Assembly: GCF_003363435.1 (NCBI RefSeq)
Contig: NZ_QRCT01000049.1
Coordinates: 248,001-312,000 of the forward strand
Direction: 5' to 3'
DNA: 64,000 nt
Source: Anaerosacchariphilus polymeriproducens
GTDB taxonomy: Bacteria > Bacillota > Clostridia > Lachnospirales > Lachnospiraceae
Below the pieces are notes generated by a model. The model saw only the letters and a program-made list of their open reading frames with translations. It was not told where the DNA came from and did no database searches. Positions 9,105 to 17,193 of the stretch are shown here, in pieces; positions within the stretch are counted from its first letter, which is position 1; every line of letters begins with the position of its first letter. A program made the translations under genes and the position numbers.

Positions 9105-9506
9105 ATGTTAAAAGAATTTAAAGAATTCGCACTGAAAGGAAACGTAATCGATTTGGCAGTAGGTGTTATTATAGGCGGGGCTTTTGGTAAAATAGTCACT
9201 TCCTTAGTAAATGACATCATTATGCCATTATTAAGTATTCTGTTAGGCGGCCTTAATTTCACAAATCTAAAATATGTAATCACTCCAGCCAATGGTAGTG
9301 TAGCAGAAGTCGCATTAAAATATGGCGCTTTTCTGCAATCAATGATAGATTTCTTCATTATTGCATTCTCCATATTTATTTTTGTAAAAGTGATTACATC
9401 TATAAAAAAGCCTAAAATAGAAGAACCCCCTGTATCAACACCTAGTAACGAGGAAAAGTTATTGACAGAAATACGTGATTTGCTTAAAAATAATAACGAA
9501 ACATAG
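9105..9506 (+). CDS. mscL: Large-conductance mechanosensitive channel
   Basis: A 133-residue protein with the invariant MscL N-terminus ([23 protein letters not shown]), two transmembrane helices and a charged C-terminal bundle ending in KNNNET. MscL is a homopentameric inner-membrane pore that opens under membrane tension to release solutes during hypo-osmotic shock. Length is typical of the family. AAAGGAGG precedes the ATG and a consensus promoter lies upstream. It is the only plus-strand gene in a long minus-strand stretch and is monocistronic. Confidence 0.98.
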   Translation: MLKEFKEFALKGNVIDLAVGVIIGGAFGKIVTSLVNDIIMPLLSILLGGLNFTNLKYVITPANGSVAEVALKYGAFLQSMIDFFIIAFSIFIFVKVITSIKKPKIEEPPVSTPSNEEKLLTEIRDLLKNNNET

Positions 9507-9516
9507 TACAAATCTT

Positions 9517-9542
9517 GAGACCAGTTTTAAATAACTGGTCTC
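9517..9542. terminator. Shared hairpin between mscL and the convergent gene
   Basis: GAGACCAGTT/AACTGGTCTC is a perfect 10-base-pair stem (9517-9526, 9533-9542) with a 6-base loop. It lies just after mscL, and the convergent gene's stop codon (9527-9529) falls inside the loop. Neither side has a strong T tract. Confidence 0.55.
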
Positions 9543-10417
9543 TTATGAATATCAAAAAAATTTTTTGTATATGTGTTTTTACTGTCTAAAAGATTATGAA
9601 ATAAATAGTTCTGTGTTCTGACTCCTATTCGGACAATATTTTGATATTCAGAAAGAATTTCCTGTTCAATATTTATGATATTCTCTAAAGGAATAAATTT
9701 AAAAGAATAACTATAAATGACTTCTCTAAATTGCTTAAAGGTTTTCCCCCGACTCAAAATAATAAGCTCTTGCTCATTACTTAAAAAAACAGATGATAAT
9801 AATTTCTTATAAAAAAAAGTACGATATAATTTCTTTATTTTACTATTCTCAATTTCCTTTGTTCTAATGACAGGCTGCATTGCAAAAATTTTTTCATTAC
9901 TCCCGTCACTTTTTAACTGTTTTAGTAATGTAAAATAAATATTATCCATGCTCTCATTTAAACAATAGGATTTTTCAAATAATTGATACGTGCTTTGGGT
10001 ATATTTACTTCTAATTAATTGGATCATTTCTTGAATGATATCTTCTGATACTGCATTATACTTAATTTCAAACAGACTATTATGAAGATATATCTTCAAT
10101 CTTCCATCAAGAAGATCTATGTAATTTTCAACACATTCTATATCCGAATATAATATTTTCAACTCGCTTACTTCTTTTTCTTCTTCCCTTTTCGCTATAT
10201 GAATGAAATCTTGATACATTGCAATCACATAATCATATAAATCTACAACACCTTTTATCTGCTGACGATCAATATCTCTTGGAATTTTTACAAATATCAA
10301 TGGGCTTGGAGAATTTTGAAAATAAGGCTGAAAAAGTTTTGGAATCGGATATTTTTCTGATATCTTAAGAATCCATGGTCCAAACGCATATTCTTCTGTC
10401 ATTTGAAACTTACCCAT
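9527..10417 (-). CDS. Uncharacterised 296-residue protein cotranscribed with MarR
   Basis: I do not recognise this protein. It has no signal peptide or membrane segment. It contains alternating beta-like stretches (ELKILYSDIECVENYIDLL then GRLKIYLHNSLFEIKYNAVS, and later ELIILSRGKTFKQFREVIYSYSFKFIPLENIINIEQE) that could be PH-like folds, but this is only a guess. A good GGAAGGGGAG site precedes the ATG. The start overlaps the end of the MarR gene by 8 bases, so the two are probably translated together. The context says that whatever it does is induced by the MarR ligand. Confidence 0.75.
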   Translation of the reverse strand: MGKFQMTEEYAFGPWILKISEKYPIPKLFQPYFQNSPSPLIFVKIPRDIDRQQIKGVVDLYDYVIAMYQDFIHIAKREEEKEVSELKILYSDIECVENYIDLLDGRLKIYLHNSLFEIKYNAVSEDIIQEMIQLIRSKYTQSTYQLFEKSYCLNESMDNIYFTLLKQLKSDGSNEKIFAMQPVIRTKEIENSKIKKLYRTFFYKKLLSSVFLSNEQELIILSRGKTFKQFREVIYSYSFKFIPLENIINIEQEILSEYQNIVRIGVRTQNYLFHNLLDSKNTYTKNFFDIHKRPVI

Positions 10418-10871
10418 GCTGATCTCCCCTTCCTTTCTTATCCAAATAATTGTTTAATGTTATAAATCCCTCTACAATTTTTTCACATTCTTCCTCTGAA
10501 ATATCCTCAAACAGCTTTTTAAATTTCATTTGATTATCCTTATTTTTAAACTCTACGAACTGCTCTCCTTTCACAGTAAGTGTAAGGTAATACTTTCGTT
10601 CATCTTTTTGACTCATATTTTTTTCGATAAAACCCATATCAACTAACGATTTTATTATTGTTGTCAAACTTCCTTTTTGTATGTTTAATCCATTACTTAA
10701 TTCTGTTGGTGAAATTTTTTCAAATAAACTTATTGTCATCATTACTTTAATCTGATTTTCATGAAGCCGTTCTCCATTATATTCACATTTATGCAATGCT
10801 GTATTAATATAGACATAATAATTTGGCATAAAATTTGTAATTGCATCTAATATTTTCTGATTTTTTTCCAT
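10410..10871 (-). CDS. MarR-family transcriptional regulator
   Basis: A 153-residue winged-helix protein with the MarR pattern: helices, then SPTELSNGLNIQKGSLTTIIKSLVDMG as the DNA-reading helix-turn-helix, and a wing DERKYYLTLT. The ATG at 10871 is chosen because GGAGG lies 8 or more bases upstream; an in-frame GTG at 10880 overlaps that site. Its promoter carries a perfect 20-base palindrome over the -10 box, so it very likely represses itself and the downstream orphan gene. The effector is unknown. Cys residues are few (C32-type, C135-type), so redox sensing is possible but not shown. Confidence 0.92.
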   Translation of the reverse strand: MEKNQKILDAITNFMPNYYVYINTALHKCEYNGERLHENQIKVMMTISLFEKISPTELSNGLNIQKGSLTTIIKSLVDMGFIEKNMSQKDERKYYLTLTVKGEQFVEFKNKDNQMKFKKLFEDISEEECEKIVEGFITLNNYLDKKGRGDQHG

Positions 10872-10889
10872 ATGTATCACTCCTCCTAC

Positions 10890-10927
10890 TTAGTTAGAAT
10901 TCTAACTAATTTTTTCTTAAATGTCAA
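10890..10927 (-). promoter_or_regulatory. MarR promoter with palindromic operator over the -10
   Basis: Minus-strand -35 TTGACA (10922-10927), 17-base spacer, -10 TAGAAT (10899-10904). The perfect palindrome TTAGTTAGAATTCTAACTAA (10890-10909) is centred on the -10 region, as expected for an autorepressor. Confidence 0.85.
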
Positions 10928-10928
10928 G

Positions 10929-10965
10929 TGAAAAAGAAAAAGACTGTCTAATTTTAGTCAGTCTT
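10929..10965 (-). terminator. Terminator after the 58-residue small gene
   Basis: AAGACTG.CTAA pairs with TTAG.CAGTCTT (10940-10965), followed on the minus strand by a T-rich tract. It separates the small gene from the MarR promoter immediately downstream. Confidence 0.6.
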
Positions 10966-10973
10966 TCCATAAG

Positions 10974-11150
10974 TTATCTAATAATATTCCCCTTTTGTGA
11001 AATAGGGTTTGCTTTCTTCTTTCCACTTTTGGCCTTTCCTTGGATTTCGGGTACCGGAGCAACACTATTTTTAGCCACGTGCATTTTATGATTGCTCTCT
11101 GTTCCATGAGGTTCTTTTGGATCCGGCCTTCTCATACCTGCTTTTGCCAT
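10974..11150 (-). CDS. Small basic protein of 58 residues, unknown
   Basis: An ORF of 58 codons beginning MAKAGMRRPDPKEPHGTES and ending GKKKANPISQKGNIIR. It is lysine-rich, cysteine-free and without membrane segments. Its ribosome site AAGGGA lies in the last codons of the HD-domain gene, whose stop codon is one base before this ATG (TAAT-ATG), so the two are probably translationally coupled. A terminator follows it. The sequence looks like the small conserved Gly/Lys/Pro-rich proteins common in Clostridia, but I cannot name a family. Confidence 0.65.
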   Translation of the reverse strand: MAKAGMRRPDPKEPHGTESNHKMHVAKNSVAPVPEIQGKAKSGKKKANPISQKGNIIR

Positions 11151-11151
11151 A

Positions 11152-11796
11152 TTATTCCCTTTCTATCTGATATTTTTTACACTTTTCTATAAATAATTTG
11201 ATATTTTCCTCTTCTTCTTTTTCAGAAGAACCTGTTCTTCCCAAACGGTCACACAGACCAATTAAAGCAACTTCAGAAATATCTGTATCTTTTTGCATTC
11301 CCTGTACATTCTTATAAGGTAAATCCTTTAAAACATATAATACTTGCATGTGATATTTTACTAGATTTGATACACGTTGTATAAAATCTCTGTCTTCCAA
11401 AATTGCAGATAAAAATTCTTTTGTTCGTTTGGCACCTACTTTATCATGATCATAAGCTGTTATTCTACCCTTTCTTATTTTGGTAGTTTCTGGTTTTCCA
11501 ATATCATGAAGCAAAGCTGTCCACATAAATACTTCTTCATCTTTACTTTCTGTTTTACGTTTTGCGGCTTCATCTACGACCATTAACGTATGATTCCAAA
11601 CATTCCCTTCCGGATGATGTACTTTTGATTGTTCTGTAGTCTTAAGTTTTAAAAGCATATTGTAAGGATACTTATTAAATTCCGGATCTTTACTTAACTT
11701 TGTTAAATATTCAGAAGGTTTATCATCCTGTAATAAATGTCCATTTATTGAATGGAATAATTTCATTATTTGCTTATCATTTACTTCTTTTAACAT
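11152..11796 (-). CDS. HD-domain phosphohydrolase
   Basis: A 214-residue soluble protein with the HD-type metal-binding signature: H near NHTLMVVDEA, then LLHDIGKPETT (HD pair), and later H residues at YDHDKVGAKR and KYHMQVL. Proteins with this pattern hydrolyse phosphate esters of nucleotides or tRNA ends; the N-terminal part resembles the HD domain attached to bacterial CCA-adding enzymes, but no nucleotidyltransferase domain is present here. AGGAG precedes the ATG. It lies upstream of the coupled 58-residue gene. The substrate is not known. Confidence 0.88.
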   Translation of the reverse strand: MLKEVNDKQIMKLFHSINGHLLQDDKPSEYLTKLSKDPEFNKYPYNMLLKLKTTEQSKVHHPEGNVWNHTLMVVDEAAKRKTESKDEEVFMWTALLHDIGKPETTKIRKGRITAYDHDKVGAKRTKEFLSAILEDRDFIQRVSNLVKYHMQVLYVLKDLPYKNVQGMQKDTDISEVALIGLCDRLGRTGSSEKEEEENIKLFIEKCKKYQIERE

Positions 11797-11915
11797 ATAA
11801 TTAACTCCTAGTTCTTCATATCTTTTTGAGTTATTATAAAGTACTCACCAAAAGAATCATAGGAATTATTATGTTTCATAACAAATAAAAATATACATAC
11901 TATACTATTCTTTCA

Positions 11916-12170
11916 TTACTTCCAATTATTATAAAATTCTTTTAATTCCTTTTTCTTATTTTCTGATAAATTGGCTTTATTAATCTGCTGTATTGCTCCT
12001 TCTAATGCACATAGTCTGTTATAACATGCAGAATCATCGATTGCTTTTATCTTTAACCATGCCTGCTGACTTCCTATGTTCTTCAATTGTTCATATGTTT
12101 CTACTCCAACTTGATTCAACTGTTCTTCAATAACTTTTCCGATATTATGTAATTTTGCTAAATCTCCCAA
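11916..12170 (-). CDS. TfoX C-terminal-domain protein
   Basis: An 84-residue helical protein matching the C-terminal domain of TfoX/Sxy (LHNIGKVIEEQLNQVGVETYEQLKNIG, a helix-hairpin-helix-like segment). Only this domain is present. Stand-alone versions are common in Clostridia and have no established role; they should not be read as evidence for competence. The start codon is TTG at 12170, preceded at 7 bases by AAGGAGG, which decides the start. The gene is 12 bases downstream of the acetyltransferase stop and belongs to the same run of genes. Confidence 0.82.
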   Translation of the reverse strand: MGDLAKLHNIGKVIEEQLNQVGVETYEQLKNIGSQQAWLKIKAIDDSACYNRLCALEGAIQQINKANLSENKKKELKEFYNNWK

Positions 12171-12182
12171 TTCAATTCCTCC

Positions 12183-12680
12183 TTATTCGTTCAATACAAG
12201 AAGCATTAAATAATCCTCTTCATTTTCATCTATTACTTCAAAACCTACATTCTGATATAATTTCAACGCATAGTTCTCTTTTGCAACACTTAAAGATGTT
12301 TTTTTATACCCTCTCCTTTTTAATTGTTCAATCATTTCGTTCATTAATCGTGTACCAATTCCAAGATTTCTATATTCTTCTAATAATGAAATTGCAAACT
12401 CTGGAGTTTCACTATCAATATTCCCATATCCTTTGATTTTTCCGTCTAGAATCCTTGTCCATACAGCACCAACAATTTTATGATCTATCTCTGCTACAAG
12501 GCATAAATCATCTTCTTTTCCCCAGTCCTTTATATACACATATATTTCAGGTCTGTATATCACATCTCTAGGTAGAACTTCTCCCTCTGGCAGAAAAATA
12601 GCCTGATATAACATCTCTTCTAATATATTTATTTCCTGTAACTCTATCTTACGTATCACGCAATGGCTTGTATTTTTCAC
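12183..12680 (-). CDS. GNAT-family N-acetyltransferase
   Basis: A 165-residue protein with the GNAT fold: acetyl-CoA loop motif A at EEYRNLGIGTRLMNEMIEQL and a C-terminal LYQNVGFEVIDENEEDYLML. It transfers acetyl from acetyl-CoA to an unknown small-molecule or protein amine. The start is GTG at 12680 with GGAG seven bases upstream. It overlaps the end of the phosphoesterase gene by 32 bases, so translation is probably coupled. No feature of the sequence gives the acceptor. Confidence 0.88.
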   Translation of the reverse strand: MKNTSHCVIRKIELQEINILEEMLYQAIFLPEGEVLPRDVIYRPEIYVYIKDWGKEDDLCLVAEIDHKIVGAVWTRILDGKIKGYGNIDSETPEFAISLLEEYRNLGIGTRLMNEMIEQLKRRGYKKTSLSVAKENYALKLYQNVGFEVIDENEEDYLMLLVLNE

Positions 12681-13188
12681 TTATTGACTCCATTCTTTTC
12701 TTAATTTCACTAAATTCAATCGGTTTATAATCCAACCGTTCTATGCAGACACAAAAAGACTGCTCTGAGTAATCTACAAATGTTTTATTTTGATGAACAT
12801 GTCCAAAGATATTCGCATAAGGCATATTTTGACTTACATAAAGCGGTTCATGAGATAAAATCCAATAGCCTTCAAAAATAACTGGATATTTATATACCTC
12901 TTCAAAACCACAAACTCTATAATAATCTGAATCTTTCTCATCATGATTTCCAAGGATTAATGTCTTACGTCCATTCAGCTTTGTACAAATTTCTGTTGTT
13001 TTATCAATTTCATAAAATGAAAAATCTCCTAAAACAAATACTTCATCTTCTACTCTTACTTCTTTATTCCAATTTTCTATTATGACTTCATCCATTTGAG
13101 CAACATCAGCAAATGGTCGGTTTTCGTATCTCATGATTTTTTGATCTCCAAAATGAGTATCTGCAATAAAATATACTTTGTGATTCAC
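12649..13188 (-). CDS. Calcineurin-like metallophosphoesterase
   Basis: A 179-residue protein with all five metallophosphoesterase motifs in order: DTHFGD, GDFSF, GNHDEKD, SHEPL and GHVH. These bind two metals and hydrolyse phosphomonoesters or phosphodiesters. The short single-domain form is common in Firmicutes and phages, with unknown substrate. The start is GTG at 13188, preceded by AAGGAGG. It is the first gene of the run going on to the acetyltransferase and TfoX-C genes. Confidence 0.92.
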   Translation of the reverse strand: MNHKVYFIADTHFGDQKIMRYENRPFADVAQMDEVIIENWNKEVRVEDEVFVLGDFSFYEIDKTTEICTKLNGRKTLILGNHDEKDSDYYRVCGFEEVYKYPVIFEGYWILSHEPLYVSQNMPYANIFGHVHQNKTFVDYSEQSFCVCIERLDYKPIEFSEIKKRMESISEKYKPLRDT

Positions 13189-13302
13189 ATAATACCTCCT
13201 TACCCCTCTGTTTTTAGAATAGAACTATTTGTTTTTTATTTTTTGTATTGCTACATTAACTAATTTTACCATACTTTAAAATAACATCCTACAAATATTT
13301 AT

Positions 13303-13349
13303 AAAAAAGAAACCTTCTATTCAGAATGTACAGTGAATAAAAGATTTCT
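13303..13349 (-). terminator. Terminator of the hydrogenase operon
   Basis: A 16-base stem with two wobble pairs (13308-13323 and 13334-13349) is followed on the minus strand by six T residues (13303-13308). It lies directly after the maturation protease stop codon. Confidence 0.65.
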
Positions 13350-13354
13350 CAATC

Positions 13355-13825
13355 TTATCTATTTAAGTGCTCTACTTTTTCACAAATAAATTGATATATT
13401 TTTTCACATATATGTATTAACTGCTTATTTAAATTATTACTTATATCAAAACCAAAATCAATTTTCTCTATCTCAATTCCAATAAAATATCCTTCTACTT
13501 CTTTATTATAGTACTTTCCTAGATTTCTTAGATAACTAAGTAAATTGGGTTGGTGTTGAGAAAAAATTTCTTGATAAAAAATTGGCCTATCATTAATAGA
13601 AACAAAAGTTACTGTTCCCGGACTTTTTCCATAATAAGCTGCATCTAATATAAATATAAAATCACCATCTTCAATGAAATCCAAAACATACTCAATATCT
13701 GATTCTCCATAGATGATTTCTATCTTTTTTCTTCTTAATCTATCATAAAGATTCTCCACAATTATAATTCCAATACCATCGTCGCCCATAATACGATTTC
13801 CTATAGCAATACACTTAACAGCCAT
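13355..13825 (-). CDS. NiFe hydrogenase maturation protease
   Basis: A 156-residue protein with the HyaD/HybD/HycI-type signature GNRIMGDDGIG near the N-terminus, an Asp in ILDAAYYG, and overall family length. It recognises nickel in the nearly mature large subunit and cuts its C-terminal tail after the DPCxxCxxH motif. It starts at ATG 13825, overlapping the large-subunit stop as TAATG, so it is translated with its substrate. This one-to-one pairing supports a dedicated protease for the adjacent hydrogenase. No hypABCDEF genes are in the window. Confidence 0.9.
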   Translation of the reverse strand: MAVKCIAIGNRIMGDDGIGIIIVENLYDRLRRKKIEIIYGESDIEYVLDFIEDGDFIFILDAAYYGKSPGTVTFVSINDRPIFYQEIFSQHQPNLLSYLRNLGKYYNKEVEGYFIGIEIEKIDFGFDISNNLNKQLIHICEKIYQFICEKVEHLNR

Positions 13826-15234
13826 TATACAATCCTTATGTCCATTGGGGCAAATCGATCACTCTCTACATGCGTTGCACAGGAGATACAAGGATCAAAA
13901 GATCTGATAATACGTCCTATTTCTACTGGATATGCCATATCTTTAATTGTTGTACCAATTAGAGCTTTTTCGGCCGCTCCTTTTAACCCTTTTGAATCTT
14001 CCGGTGATAAATTCCAAGCTGAAGGAGTAATAATCTCATAATTATAGATTTCCTGATCCTGTACATAAATCCAATGCCCCAACGCTCCTCTGCTTGTATC
14101 AGCCAGACCTTTTCCTTTTACACTATAAGGAAATTCATATATTCTCTGATTTGCAGGCTCGAACTTCATTCTTTCTAAAAACTGTTCCATAATTTCTATT
14201 ATCTTTTTAGTTTCCAAAACTCTGGCAATTAGACGATCCATTGTTGAAATTCCTCTTTTATAATTTCCACTTAAAATCATACGAGCAAGCGGACCAACTT
14301 CCATTACATATCCATCATAACGCGGAGCTTTAATCCAACTATAAGCACCTTCTTTATTTGCATTCTCCTCTACGGTCAACTCCGTAGGTTTTTGTACGAT
14401 TTGATTAGCCTCAAACCATGCTTTTTGAATATTTTCTGTGATTTTATCAGAATCTAAGACATATACTTCTCCATCAATAAAAACCTGCGGTTCTACAAAG
14501 AATAATTGTTTTTCCTTATAATTATCAAATAAACCATACGTCATGAGGTTTCTATATCCCACTCCATTTTCAAAATAGTCCGAATAATATTCTGAAATTA
14601 CATATACATCTGGAATCATTACATTCTCAACAAAGTCCTTAATTTCTGCCAAAGTTGATTTTACCTTAATCCATTTGGATGCATCCAGATTTACAGTTAC
14701 TCCACCTACAAAAACACCATGATTGTGAGGTGCTTTCCCTCCTAATACAGTTAACATTTCATGGGCTAAACGACCATATCTGAATGAATCCAGATAATGA
14801 TTTGCCAACTCCTTATTTAAATTTTCCGGCAAACGATAATCATTATGCATCTCTATTTGAGTAAGCTGTAATTCAACTCCTTTCACATAATCAGGAAGTG
14901 AATATTGATAATAATGCCGTAAATGATTTTGAATTATTTCACATCCATGTATGAAATCCCGGATCATTTTATCATTATCATTTGGTATTATATCAAGTAC
15001 ATCTTCTAATGCTGATGTAGAACCTATGGAGTGTGCTGTAGAACAGATTCCACATATTCTTTGAGTAAAATAAACGGCATCTAAAGGAGGTCTTCCCTTT
15101 AACATTTTTTCAAATCCACGAAAAAGCATTCCACCACATTTAGCATCAATAATCTTATTTTCTTCTACTTCAACTTGGATTTCAAGAAAACCGCTAATTC
15201 TGGTGACAGGATTCATTATAATTTTATTGCCCAT
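13825..15234 (-). CDS. NiFe hydrogenase large subunit
   Basis: A 469-residue catalytic subunit with the L1 motif RICGICSTAH (C61, C64) and the L2 motif DPCISCATH (C449, C452) that together bind the Ni-Fe centre. Fourteen residues follow H455 and would be removed by the neighbouring protease. The enzyme takes up or evolves H2 in the cytoplasm. A GGGGGA site precedes the ATG at 15234. The gene lies 21 bases downstream of the small subunit gene. The lack of any exported signal and of membrane cytochrome genes separates it from periplasmic respiratory hydrogenases. Confidence 0.96.
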   Translation of the reverse strand: MGNKIIMNPVTRISGFLEIQVEVEENKIIDAKCGGMLFRGFEKMLKGRPPLDAVYFTQRICGICSTAHSIGSTSALEDVLDIIPNDNDKMIRDFIHGCEIIQNHLRHYYQYSLPDYVKGVELQLTQIEMHNDYRLPENLNKELANHYLDSFRYGRLAHEMLTVLGGKAPHNHGVFVGGVTVNLDASKWIKVKSTLAEIKDFVENVMIPDVYVISEYYSDYFENGVGYRNLMTYGLFDNYKEKQLFFVEPQVFIDGEVYVLDSDKITENIQKAWFEANQIVQKPTELTVEENANKEGAYSWIKAPRYDGYVMEVGPLARMILSGNYKRGISTMDRLIARVLETKKIIEIMEQFLERMKFEPANQRIYEFPYSVKGKGLADTSRGALGHWIYVQDQEIYNYEIITPSAWNLSPEDSKGLKGAAEKALIGTTIKDMAYPVEIGRIIRSFDPCISCATHVESDRFAPMDIRIV

Positions 15235-15255
15235 AGATTCCCCCTTAATGTGAAT

Positions 15256-16119
15256 CTAATACTTTACAAAAGGTTCCATTCCATCAGGAAAGTTTTCCTG
15301 TGCACATCCTATACATGGAGTATTATCTTCGATAGGCCAATTCACATAACCATTCCATTGTCTTACCGGACAGTCAGCTTTTGTTACAGGACCATCACAG
15401 CCCAGCAAAAACATACATTGCGGATCACCTAATTTATTAGCAAAAATACCCTGATCAAAATATGACCTTCTAGTACATCTGTCATGAACTGTAATTCCAT
15501 AAAACATAACCGGTCTGTTTTTCTCATCTAACACAGGTTTTCCAAACGCTAATAGATGTGCTATCGTACCAATAACCCAATCCGGATGACCGGGACAGCC
15601 GGGTACTCTTATGACTTCACGATTTAAAAAATCTACGACCGAAATGCTTTGAGAAGGATTGGGGTAAGCACTTGATATACCTCCGAAAGAAGCACAAGTC
15701 CCTACAGCAATAACATATTTCGCTTTTTCCCCTGCCATTCTCACTGCTTCCATCGCTGTTACAGGCTTTCCATTATAATAGGCTATAACACTATATTTGC
15801 CATTATCTTTTATAGATACAGCTCCTTCTACGACCAAAATATATTCCGTTTCTAACGTATCTATAAACTGTTGAAAAGCAGCCTGACCTTCTAATACCAT
15901 AATACTATTATCATACTTTAATGATACCATTTCTTTTAATAGATAAGTTACATCTGGTCTTTCTGCATTCAATAGCGATATAATATTCCCTGCACAACCG
16001 GTTGCTTCTAACCAAATTAAGTTTATTTTTTTTCGTTCATCTTCTTTTACTTCTTTTATTGCTATATCAATCAATTTTTTGGCAGTATTTGATTTTGATT
16101 GTATCATTGGGCAATTCAT
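15256..16119 (-). CDS. NiFe hydrogenase small (electron-transfer) subunit
   Basis: A 287-residue iron-sulfur subunit without a Tat signal peptide, hence cytoplasmic. Cluster ligands visible are C42, C142 (GTCASFGG) and C175 (PGCPGHP) for the proximal cluster; H212, C215, C235 and C241 for the distal one; C250, C269 and C272 for the medial one. The canonical C-x-x-C at the proximal site is C42-A-G-N45 here, so one usual ligand is Asn. This recalls the 3Cys-1Asp cluster of actinobacterial-type (group 1h) hydrogenases. It is preceded by AAGGAGG at 11 bases. The electron acceptor may be the cytochrome b5-like protein encoded next to it. Confidence 0.94.
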   Translation of the reverse strand: MNCPMIQSKSNTAKKLIDIAIKEVKEDERKKINLIWLEATGCAGNIISLLNAERPDVTYLLKEMVSLKYDNSIMVLEGQAAFQQFIDTLETEYILVVEGAVSIKDNGKYSVIAYYNGKPVTAMEAVRMAGEKAKYVIAVGTCASFGGISSAYPNPSQSISVVDFLNREVIRVPGCPGHPDWVIGTIAHLLAFGKPVLDEKNRPVMFYGITVHDRCTRRSYFDQGIFANKLGDPQCMFLLGCDGPVTKADCPVRQWNGYVNWPIEDNTPCIGCAQENFPDGMEPFVKY

Positions 16120-16140
16120 CTACTTGTTTACCTCCTTGTA

Positions 16141-16386
16141 TTAATTTGAAAGCACTCCTACTTGAGGTAACTTTTGTAAAATATCCTGCCTGCCGTAATG
16201 ACATTGATTGAATTCATCCGTTAGATCTTTTCCGGCTTCCAGACCAAAATGTGAGCCACCTTCCCAAATAGGTATAGAACTTAAATCATAAACGATTCCA
16301 TTAACTGCTATATAAGGTGGATTCCCATTCTTTCCATTATATTGTGCCAACTCTTCTTTGGTAAATTGCTTTTGACAACTTTCCAA
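16141..16386 (-). CDS. Soluble cytochrome b5-like heme/steroid-binding protein
   Basis: An 81-residue protein of the Cyt-b5/steroid-binding fold: FTKEELAQYNGKNGNPPYIAVNG, VYDLSS, W.GGSHFG and AGKDLT. Candidate heme ligands are the His in GGSHFG and the His in CHYG, but the classic HPGG is not exact, so heme binding is inferred. It has no membrane anchor. The start is TTG at 16386 with AAGGGA eight bases upstream. It is the first gene of the hydrogenase operon, 21 bases before the small subunit, which suggests a role as redox partner or accessory factor of the hydrogenase. Confidence 0.85.
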   Translation of the reverse strand: MESCQKQFTKEELAQYNGKNGNPPYIAVNGIVYDLSSIPIWEGGSHFGLEAGKDLTDEFNQCHYGRQDILQKLPQVGVLSN

Positions 16387-16439
16387 TCTAGATTTCCCTT
16401 CTTATAACGGTTTGTTTTTACATTCTATGCAAAATTCTA

Positions 16440-16925
16440 TTATAATAATTCCAATTGTATTGCAGATGACCAGGATTCTATTAATTTGTCTAATGAATAC
16501 GAAGCATTAGCAGGACTTGTTGAGGGTAATTTAATAATATCTTTTTTTGTGTTTTTATAACAATATCGATTATATAATTCATATGATTTACCCCCATTTG
16601 CATATATAGTTTCTATATTAGAATTATTTAATAAATTAGCGATATCATTTGGAACTACATTTTGAATAGAACTATCACTGGAAGCTTTGATGTCACAGGA
16701 ATAAATTACATCCCAAATAGCAATACAATTTTGTAATAACATATTCTTTTTATCCTCTATCGTTTCCGGCTGTTTAACACCAATAATAGAACTAAGAACT
16801 CTCCAAAATCGATTTCTGGGATGGTGATAATAAAAATTTCCTTCTCTTGATTTTACAGAAGGAAAGGTTCCTAATATTAATATTTTAGACTCTTGATTGT
16901 AAATCGGTTCAAAAGTGTGTATCAT
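16440..16925 (-). CDS. Hypoxanthine (deoxyinosine) DNA glycosylase, UDG family 6 type
   Basis: A 161-residue protein of the uracil-DNA glycosylase superfamily with the pattern of the HDG/MUG-like group: GTFPSVKSREGNFYYHHPRNRFWRVL, IAIWDVI and LPSTSPAN. These enzymes remove deaminated purine (hypoxanthine) or mismatched uracil from DNA at the start of base-excision repair. AGGAG precedes the ATG. It sits 53 bases upstream of the hydrogenase operon on the same strand; a functional link is not evident, though it may contribute read-through transcription. Confidence 0.87.
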   Translation of the reverse strand: MIHTFEPIYNQESKILILGTFPSVKSREGNFYYHHPRNRFWRVLSSIIGVKQPETIEDKKNMLLQNCIAIWDVIYSCDIKASSDSSIQNVVPNDIANLLNNSNIETIYANGGKSYELYNRYCYKNTKKDIIKLPSTSPANASYSLDKLIESWSSAIQLELL

Positions 16926-17091
16926 ATATTTGTATCTCCTTTCTTAAGCAACTACAAAAACTCATTAGAATATTTATACAAAAAGTCAGTCAAATTATTC
17001 ATATCAGATTTGTATATTTTCTAAGACAAATTTTATTATAAATGTAGTTATTTTGCTTGTCAAACAGGCTTAAAATAACATATAATTCTTA

Positions 17092-17120
17092 TTGCATGTT
17101 TGAAGATTTTGTAGTATTAT
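17092..17120 (+). promoter_or_regulatory. Promoter of the phosphate permease genes
   Basis: TTGCAT (17092-17097), 17-base spacer, TATTAT (17115-17120), about 75 bases before the permease ATG. The 268-base gap upstream of the gene otherwise shows no clear feature. Confidence 0.5.
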
Positions 17121-17193
17121 GCTAAATGTAGTAACTTTTGAAAAAAATGCGGAGAAAAATATAATTTCCTAATGAAAAGGGATTGGAGGCACA

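Noticed and set aside
9074-9511. 145-residue minus-strand ORF over mscL
   Set aside because: Complement of mscL, which has a consensus promoter and ribosome site; no evidence for the antisense frame.
11916-12170. TfoX-like gene as evidence of natural competence
   Set aside because: Only the C-terminal domain is present and no com genes are in the window; stand-alone TfoX-C proteins have no shown competence role.
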